DNA of 29,473 nt, from NCBI GenBank assembly GCA_031262625.1, contig JAISHJ010000089.1, forward strand, positions 1 to 29,473, read 5' to 3'. Below, one piece after another: positions 24,038-29,473 of the stretch. How positions within the stretch are numbered: the stretch's first letter is position 1; every line of letters starts with the position of its first letter. The notes under the pieces were generated by a model. That model saw only the letters and a program-made list of their open reading frames with translations, did no database searches and was not told the DNA's origin. Position numbers and translations under genes: made by a program. Origin of the DNA: Ruminococcus sp. GTDB lineage: Bacteria > Bacillota > Clostridia > Oscillospirales > Ruminococcaceae.

Positions 24038-25165
24038 ATGGTAATTTTAGACGAACTTAAGGTTGAACTTGAAGGCATGAGGGGTAACCTTATCGAGCTT
24101 TACGAGATACTTAATATAAAAAAAGCAAAAGCAACCGTAGCAGAACTACAGGAAAAGTCCGGGCAGGCTGGCTTTTGGGATAACCTTGAAAATTCCGGCA
24201 ATGTAATGAAGGAAATCAAGGCGAATGAAAACCGCATTTCGGGCTATGAAAAACTTTCCGAGCGGCTTGAAGACGCTATTACTATGGTTGAAATGCTGAT
24301 GGAGGAGACAGAACTTGCGGACGACGACCCTCAGATTATCGAAATGAAGGTTGAAGCGGGAAGAATCCGCCGCGAAGTTGATGCCTTAAAACTCTCCACG
24401 CTTCTTACCGGGGAGTACGATTCCCAAAACGCAATTATAACCCTCCACGCAGGCGCAGGCGGAACGGAAGCGATGGATTGGGTACAGATGCTCTATCGGA
24501 TGTATACTATGTGGGCGGAGTCCCATGGCTACAAAATTACACTCCTCAACTACCTTGACGGAGAGGAAGCGGGGATAAAGACTGCTTCGCTCCTTATCGA
24601 AGGCACGAACGCCTACGGCTTCTTAAAATCCGAAAACGGAGTACACCGCCTTGTCCGCGTAAGCCCTTTCGACAGCTCCGGCAGACGGCATACCTCCTTC
24701 GCTTCACTTGAAGTTATGCCCGAGATGGACGAATCCGCCGCACATATCGAAATCCGCCCGGAAGACCTTGAGATTGACTTTTTCCGTGCTTCCGGCGCAG
24801 GAGGACAGAAGGTCAACAAGACATCTTCGGCGGTGCGCTTAACCCATATCCCCACAGGGATAGTAGTTTCGTGCCAGACCCAACGGTCGCAATACCAAAA
24901 CAAAGACTACGCTATGAAGATGCTCGTTTCAAAGCTTGTTGAAATTAAGGAACGGGAACACTTAGATAAAATTGAGGACATTAAAGGCGTTCAAAAAGAC
25001 ATTGCGTGGGGCGCGCAGATACGCTCCTATGTATTCATGCCCTATACTCTCGCAAAAGACCACCGCACAGGAGTGGAAAACGGCAATATAAACGCCGTAA
25101 TGGACGGCGACCTTGACAGCTTCATGAGCGGCTACCTTACCGCCGTCTCACACGGGGATTTATAA
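24038..25165 (+). CDS. prfB: Peptide chain release factor 2 (RF2)
   Basis: Releases the finished peptide at UGA and UAA stops. The 375-aa protein has an N-terminal helical domain, the stop-recognition tripeptide SPF (in RVSPFDSSGRRHTSF, the RF2 form, versus PxT in RF1) and the catalytic GGQ loop (ASGAGGQKVNKTSSAVRLTH). CGGAG before ATG 24038 is the ribosome site. The gene is one uninterrupted frame: at the place where many bacteria have the CUU-UGA-C autoregulatory frameshift, it reads CTT AAT (24110-24115), so that control is absent here. The next gene starts 2 bp after its stop, implying a shared transcript. Confidence 0.97.
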   Translation: MVILDELKVELEGMRGNLIELYEILNIKKAKATVAELQEKSGQAGFWDNLENSGNVMKEIKANENRISGYEKLSERLEDAITMVEMLMEETELADDDPQIIEMKVEAGRIRREVDALKLSTLLTGEYDSQNAIITLHAGAGGTEAMDWVQMLYRMYTMWAESHGYKITLLNYLDGEEAGIKTASLLIEGTNAYGFLKSENGVHRLVRVSPFDSSGRRHTSFASLEVMPEMDESAAHIEIRPEDLEIDFFRASGAGGQKVNKTSSAVRLTHIPTGIVVSCQTQRSQYQNKDYAMKMLVSKLVEIKEREHLDKIEDIKGVQKDIAWGAQIRSYVFMPYTLAKDHRTGVENGNINAVMDGDLDSFMSGYLTAVSHGDL

Positions 25166-25167
25166 TT

Positions 25168-26250
25168 ATGAAAAATCTGCTTAAGCGTTATCGTCCGTTC
25201 TGCTTTTTTGGCGCAGTAATACTTATAGTGTTTCTGTGGTTCTTCGGATATGGTGTGCCGGTAACGATTGCAGGCGTAGTTCTGTTTATTTTTACGGAAC
25301 TGTCGGCAACATCCCTTGAAAATGTTATGGCAGAGCTTAATTTCAGGCGGAATGTTGCGGAAGATAACGACAAGGACATTCGTGAAGGAGCAGACACCGT
25401 TCACGCCTTCGGTCGTGAAGAATATGAGAACTTTCGCGTAACAGCAGATATAGATAATTATTCTAATAGAGCACAATTTTATTTAATAGCAAAACGCGGT
25501 CAGCAGGTTTATACAAAATTAATCATCGGGATTGCCGTAATGGTCGTTCTCACTATGACTTATCTTAATAACGGTACAGAAAGTCCGCTTGTAGTTTTCA
25601 GCGCGCTCGCCGGTACTGTTGCCGCCCTTTGTTCGATAGCTTTGTGCCGACGGGAGATAACTATTAACGACGATGAAAACTCACCCGAAAAACCCCCGGA
25701 GGATGAAAGTTTTGTTATAAATGAGATTCCGGAAAATCCTCGCGGTGCAGAGATTGAAGCCGCCGCAGTCACTTGTTTTTATGATGAAAATCCCGCTGTA
25801 AACGGAATTACTCTTAAAATAAAAGCAGGGGAACGCTTCGGAATTATCGGGCGGACAAATTCCGGGAAGACTTCGTTGCTTAATATCATCACGCGGAAAA
25901 TTCTGCCCAATTCCGGTGAAGTTTATATAGACGGCGCGGTTTTGTGGTATATGACTGAGACCCTTGTTGCGGACATTTTCGCTAACAGAATTGCTGTTTT
26001 CGACAATGAAAAACCTGACGGCGATTTTAAGGGTAAAACGGTAATTATAGCTTCGCAAAAAACCTCCGATGTGATGGACTGCGACAGAATTGCGGTGCTC
26101 GATACAGGTATGATTGATGCTATAGGCACGCATGAAACGCTTCTCTCTAACAATTGTCTCTATCGAGACCTATATACAGCTGAAAATCCCGGGACTTCTC
26201 TCCCGCCGATGAAGGATGATTTTTCTGAAATACTGGGGAAGATGGAGTAA
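25168..26250 (+). CDS. Degenerate ABC-exporter-like protein, piece with Walker A and H-loop region
   Basis: A 360-aa protein derived from an ABC exporter half-transporter (intact ones are about 580 aa). About four membrane helices are seen (11-29, 30-47, 117-134, 140-160). Between them is the exporter loop 'DTVHAFGREEYENFR'. The nucleotide-binding part starts near 195 with 'AAAVTCFYDENPAVNGITLKIKAG' split around Walker A GRTNSGKT (228-235) and 'SGEVYIDG'. It then jumps to the end of the domain, 'TVIIASQKTSDVMDCDRIAVLD', where the H-loop His is Gln (Q297). Q-loop, signature and Walker B are missing. The gene starts 2 bp after prfB. It may be decaying or a non-hydrolysing derivative; it is unlikely to be an ATPase alone. 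Confidence 0.75.
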   Translation: MKNLLKRYRPFCFFGAVILIVFLWFFGYGVPVTIAGVVLFIFTELSATSLENVMAELNFRRNVAEDNDKDIREGADTVHAFGREEYENFRVTADIDNYSNRAQFYLIAKRGQQVYTKLIIGIAVMVVLTMTYLNNGTESPLVVFSALAGTVAALCSIALCRREITINDDENSPEKPPEDESFVINEIPENPRGAEIEAAAVTCFYDENPAVNGITLKIKAGERFGIIGRTNSGKTSLLNIITRKILPNSGEVYIDGAVLWYMTETLVADIFANRIAVFDNEKPDGDFKGKTVIIASQKTSDVMDCDRIAVLDTGMIDAIGTHETLLSNNCLYRDLYTAENPGTSLPPMKDDFSEILGKME

Positions 26251-26833
26251 TTTCTCATTATCTCGCGGACAGAAGATTTTAGTAGCCGCCGCCGATATTA
26301 TCTACGCCCTGACATTTGTTATATTAATTGCGCTTGCTTTTGCGGCGATTATGAATATAAGTGACCCGCAGAATTTCGGTATTATAACAGCGATTTTCCT
26401 CGGATTATTTTTTGTTTCGGTAACGGTTGATATATTCTTTAATTCGGCAATTATCCGGAATATTTCTTCCGGTAAGCAGTACAGAGAAACGCTGAAACTT
26501 CTCGAAACTGACGAAATTACCGGCGGCAATGTGTATTATTACTTTAACCGAACCGTCCGCGAAAATATTATGTACGGCAACTTGCAGGCTTCGGAAGAAG
26601 ACTACAACCGCGCACTCGATACGGTGGCTCTCCCCGAACGCCCGATAATAGAGGACAGCAAATATCTTTCGGAATCGGACAAACAAAAAATCGTTCTCGC
26701 AAGGCTGCTCATATCAAACCCTCCGGAACTTAAAATAAACGACATTTTAACGCACTGCGACAGCTATACTAAACAGAAGATACTCTATAATATCATGATA
26801 AACTATCCCGAAATTACGATAAATTTACAGTAA
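26216..26833 (+). CDS. Degenerate ABC-exporter-like protein, piece with Q-loop to Walker B region
   Basis: A 205-aa protein with two membrane helices (about 21-46 and 54-75) resembling the last helices of an exporter. It then enters the nucleotide-binding domain at 'RTVRENIMYGNLQASEEDY' and continues to a signature-like LSESDKQKIVLARLL (151-165; canonical LSGGQ). The Walker-B-like ELKINDILTHCD has Asn and Asp where Asp and Glu are expected. It stops at 'YPEITINLQ', before the H-loop. Walker A is absent. It supplies just the segment missing from the preceding gene. It overlaps that gene by 35 bp in the +1 frame, and its ATG has AGG directly abutting, too close for a normal ribosome site, so coupling or a different start is likely. 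Confidence 0.68.
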   Translation: MIFLKYWGRWSNFSLSRGQKILVAAADIIYALTFVILIALAFAAIMNISDPQNFGIITAIFLGLFFVSVTVDIFFNSAIIRNISSGKQYRETLKLLETDEITGGNVYYYFNRTVRENIMYGNLQASEEDYNRALDTVALPERPIIEDSKYLSESDKQKIVLARLLISNPPELKINDILTHCDSYTKQKILYNIMINYPEITINLQ

Positions 26834-26852
26834 AAATTCGGAGGACATCAAT

Positions 26853-27959
26853 ATGGCAAACATAACCTTTATTCTCGGGAATGGCTTTGATTTGAATTTA
26901 GGGTTGAAGACGAGATATACTGACTTTTATCCGGAATATATAAAGATGGATGTTAATGATTCGGATGTTGAAAATAAAGATGCTTTGATTCATTTCAAGA
27001 GTTTATTAAAAAATGACCAAGGCAAATGGGAGAATTGGTCTGACTTTGAGTTGGCTATAGGGAAGTACAGTGATGAGTTTGAAAAAGCAGAGGACTTAAT
27101 TGGCTGTATTGATGACTTTACAGAAAATTTTAAACAATATTTGAAGCAACAATCACAAAGAATAGATTGGTCTATGAACTCTACAGCAGACACTATTGGA
27201 AAATCTCCGTTTTCAAAGTATTTGTTTCGTTTTTATGATTATACGAGTGAAAAATTAAAAAATCGCTTAGTGAATTTTAACTTTAAAAATCCGGGGAATA
27301 ATGTAATCGACATATTGCAATTAAATTATACAGATACTTTTGATACTATTTTTTCGTGCTTTAAGTCGTATGGAAATACTGAAAACAATTTTAATATTGA
27401 GGGAGATATAAAAAGTAATTTGCACATACATGGGGATTTAAGTAATAGTATAGTAATGGGTGTAGATAATATAGGACAAATTATAAATAAAGATTTTCAT
27501 AAACATGAGGCGCTATTAGACGTACTGTTAAAAGAAAATTACGCATATAACATTTCTCAATATTTGAATGCAAATTTAATAGAAACACAAGAAATTGCTG
27601 TCAATGCAATCAATAGTAGCAATAATATAATTGCATTTGGTACATCAATCGGTAAAACCGATAAGCGATGGTGGAAAATAATCGGAAATTGGCTCAAGCG
27701 TTCGGATAACTACAGGTTAATTTTCATAAACAGTCATAAAAACGACATAAAGGGTAATTCTCAAATTAAGACTATCCTTAAATCAAAATATAATAAAGAA
27801 GCAGAAGAAAAATTACTGCAAAGATTTTATGGCTTAGCTGAATGGTCGGCTACTGATATAATTGATTATTCGAGCCAAATAACTGTTGACTTCAACACCG
27901 ACCTCTTTAAATTCGATTTAGGTTTAAAAGACGAAAGCAAAACGCTTCAACCTGCATAA
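26853..27959 (+). CDS. AbiH-family abortive-infection-type protein
   Basis: A 368-aa protein matching the phage abortive-infection AbiH family. It has N-terminal ITFILGNGFDLNLGLKTRYT (G9-D13 core), a central 'ILQLNYTDTFD', 'LHIHGDLSN' (190-198) and late 'IAFGTSIGKTDKRWW' (F262-W274). These are the usual AbiH hallmarks, a nucleotide-binding fold distantly like SIR2. AbiH is reported to stop phage growth by an unknown mechanism. GGAGG precedes the ATG by about 10 nt. Base composition is clearly more AT-rich than all neighbours and codons are A/T-ended, pointing to recent transfer. It begins 19 bp after the second ABC piece, with no separate promoter found. Confidence 0.83.
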   Translation: MANITFILGNGFDLNLGLKTRYTDFYPEYIKMDVNDSDVENKDALIHFKSLLKNDQGKWENWSDFELAIGKYSDEFEKAEDLIGCIDDFTENFKQYLKQQSQRIDWSMNSTADTIGKSPFSKYLFRFYDYTSEKLKNRLVNFNFKNPGNNVIDILQLNYTDTFDTIFSCFKSYGNTENNFNIEGDIKSNLHIHGDLSNSIVMGVDNIGQIINKDFHKHEALLDVLLKENYAYNISQYLNANLIETQEIAVNAINSSNNIIAFGTSIGKTDKRWWKIIGNWLKRSDNYRLIFINSHKNDIKGNSQIKTILKSKYNKEAEEKLLQRFYGLAEWSATDIIDYSSQITVDFNTDLFKFDLGLKDESKTLQPA

Positions 27960-28001
27960 AATTACATATACTAAAAATAAATGAAATAAGCGGTGAAAAT
28001 T

Positions 28002-29423
28002 ATGAGAAAAACTAAAATTATCTGCACAATCGGTCCTGCTACAGACGACGACAATGTCATGCGCGAGATGATGCTCGCCGGAATGAGCGTAGCACGCTTC
28101 AATTTCTCCCACGGCGATTACGAAACCCACAGAATGCGCTATAATCAGGTTGAGAAGCTTCGCCGTGAATTAGATCTGCCGATTGCTACTATGCTTGACA
28201 CAAAAGGTCCCGAAATCCGCCTCGGAAAATTTGAAGACGATAAACCCGTCTTCCTAAAAGAAGGCGATCTCTTTACCCTCACAAATGAGGAAATTGTCGG
28301 TAATGCCGAACGTGCCTATATTACCTATCGCGGTCTCGTTAACGATATTGCTGTCGGGCGCGACGTTCTTATCGACGACGGCGCAATCGAACTTAAGGTT
28401 GAAAAGCTCACCAAAACAGATATTATATGTCGTGTTATAAACGGCGGTAAAGTTTCAAATAACAAAGGTATTAACGTCCCCGGTACGGATTTGTCTCTCC
28501 CATACGTCTCCGAAAAGGATATGGCAGACCTCGAATTCGGCTCGAAAATAGGCTACGATTTCGTCGCGGCGTCTTTTTGCCGCTCGTCTGCCGATGTTAA
28601 CTACCTGCGGATGTGCCTCAAAAGTTTAGGTTGGTCTGCTCCGAAAATTATAGCCAAAATTGAAAACCCCGACGGCGTTAAAAATATTGACGAAATTATT
28701 AACGCCGCCGACGGCATCATGGTAGCTCGCGGCGACATGGGCGTAGAAATCGCCTTCGAACTTATCCCTTCTATCCAAAAGGAAATTATATCCAAAGTCT
28801 ACTCCGCCGGTAAATATGTCATTACCGCTACCCAAATGCTCGAATCTATGATTACTAACCCTCGACCCACCCGCGCCGAAATTACCGACGTCGCTAACGC
28901 TATCTACGACGGTACTTCCGCAATTATGCTCTCCGGCGAAACCGCCGCCGGCGCTTACCCCGTCGAAGCCGTCAAAACTATGTCCCGTATCGCCGAAACT
29001 ACCGAAGACGATATCGACTACAAAAAACGTTTCCACAACCACCCCTCCAACACAAAAAGTAACGAAACAGATGCCATTTCTCACGCCGCTGTCTCAATCG
29101 CTCACGACTTAGATACCAAAGCTATCGTCACAGTAACAAAATCCGGTAACACCGCCCGCAACCTCTCAAAATTTCGCCCCGATTGCCCCATAATCAGCTG
29201 TACCCCCTCCGAAACCGCCCTCCGTCAACTCAACATCAGCTGGGGCGTCTTCCCCATCCTCATCGACGAAAAGGAAAATACCGAAGACCTCCTCTCAACA
29301 GCCGTCAACGCCGCTAAACACTCCGGTATCCTCCAAAAAGGCGATACCACCGTAATCACCGCCGGCCTCCCCCTCGGTATAGCAGGTAATACCAATATGC
29401 TAAAAATCTCTACCGTAGAATAA
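28002..29423 (+). CDS. pyk: Pyruvate kinase
   Basis: Converts phosphoenolpyruvate and ADP to pyruvate and ATP, the last step of glycolysis. The 473-aa protein starts MRKTKIICTIGPAT and has 'RFNFSHGDYETH', 'DTKGPEIRLG', the active-site signature IIAKIENPDGVKNIDEI, 'GIMVARGDMGVEI' and 'TATQMLESMITNPRPTRAE'. A C-terminal allosteric domain is present ('VTVTKSGNTARNLSKFRP'), without the extra PEP-utiliser domain of Bacillus. I chose ATG 28002 because GGTGA lies about 8 nt upstream and the family starts there; a GTG at 27993 would add three residues. Codons are C-ended and regular, fitting high expression, in sharp contrast to the preceding AbiH gene. The promoter is not clear. Confidence 0.97.
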   Translation: MRKTKIICTIGPATDDDNVMREMMLAGMSVARFNFSHGDYETHRMRYNQVEKLRRELDLPIATMLDTKGPEIRLGKFEDDKPVFLKEGDLFTLTNEEIVGNAERAYITYRGLVNDIAVGRDVLIDDGAIELKVEKLTKTDIICRVINGGKVSNNKGINVPGTDLSLPYVSEKDMADLEFGSKIGYDFVAASFCRSSADVNYLRMCLKSLGWSAPKIIAKIENPDGVKNIDEIINAADGIMVARGDMGVEIAFELIPSIQKEIISKVYSAGKYVITATQMLESMITNPRPTRAEITDVANAIYDGTSAIMLSGETAAGAYPVEAVKTMSRIAETTEDDIDYKKRFHNHPSNTKSNETDAISHAAVSIAHDLDTKAIVTVTKSGNTARNLSKFRPDCPIISCTPSETALRQLNISWGVFPILIDEKENTEDLLSTAVNAAKHSGILQKGDTTVITAGLPLGIAGNTNMLKISTVE

Positions 29424-29439
29424 CGGGGTACGGGGATGA

Positions 29440-29451
29440 TACGTTGGGGGA
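29440..29451 (+). repeat. Possible edge of a third copy of the palindromic repeat
   Basis: TACGTTGGGGGA after pyk equals the start of repeat copy 2 (13946 onward). The following bases differ (GGGGAGGAGGAG) and the window ends, so this is only suggestive. Confidence 0.3.
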
Positions 29452-29473
29452 GGGGAGGAGGAGTGACAGTGTG

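Noticed and set aside
24080..24094. AGGGGTAACCTT in prfB looks like the Shine-Dalgarno-like part of the RF2 programmed frameshift.
   Set aside because: Aligned by distance to the conserved FW, the frameshift position falls seven codons later at CTT AAT, and there is no UGA. The likeness is coincidental and the frame is continuous.

Overview
The window looks like chromosomal DNA from a low-to-mid GC, anaerobic, fermentative Clostridia-type Bacillota (inferred, perhaps an Oscillospirales-like gut lineage). The basis is the dxr-rseP-ispG order, a complete rnfCDGEAB operon with apbE and a NusG-II gene, orphan MsmX/UgpC-type ATPase, FIST and multi-domain hybrid kinase genes, and sigma-70 promoters with 17-bp spacers. 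Every family name rests on motifs read by eye; no database was searched.

Layout. 1-3035 (+): the end of dxr, then rseP, ispG and an MscS channel, closed by a terminator. 3036-5815 (-): tRNA-Lys, a solitary sugar-ABC ATPase (ugpC), an RsuA-family pseudouridine synthase and tRNA-Thr. 5816-12962 (-): a signalling block with a 1365-aa membrane hybrid histidine kinase, a soluble PAS hybrid kinase and a FIST sensor protein. 13161-20248 (-): one apparent operon, apbE - NusG-II - Gx-type membrane protein - rnfC-D-G-E-A-B, encoding the ferredoxin:NAD+ ion-pumping complex and its flavin transferase. 20386-29423 (+): mfd, prfB, two degenerate ABC-exporter pieces, an AT-rich AbiH-type gene and pyk.

How the genes fit together. 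ApbE would attach FMN to RnfG and RnfD. RnfB/RnfC/RnfD/RnfG carry the electron chain and RnfA/E the membrane core. Dxr and IspG are two steps of the MEP isoprenoid pathway. FIST and the two hybrid kinases probably form a signalling group with no visible output regulator in the window.

Most unusual points. (1) Two adjacent ABC-like proteins carry complementary, non-overlapping pieces of a single nucleotide-binding domain, both with degenerate catalytic residues, followed closely by an AbiH-like gene of foreign composition. (2) A palindromic repeat sits in frame inside the N-terminal coding region of mfd. (3) The divergent mfd and apbE promoters both put the start codon at the expected transcription start, suggesting leaderless mRNAs. 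(4) A 65-bp palindromic repeat occurs twice in inverse orientation, once in an unusual gap between rnfA and rnfB. No CRISPR array, rRNA, transposase or riboswitch was recognised.
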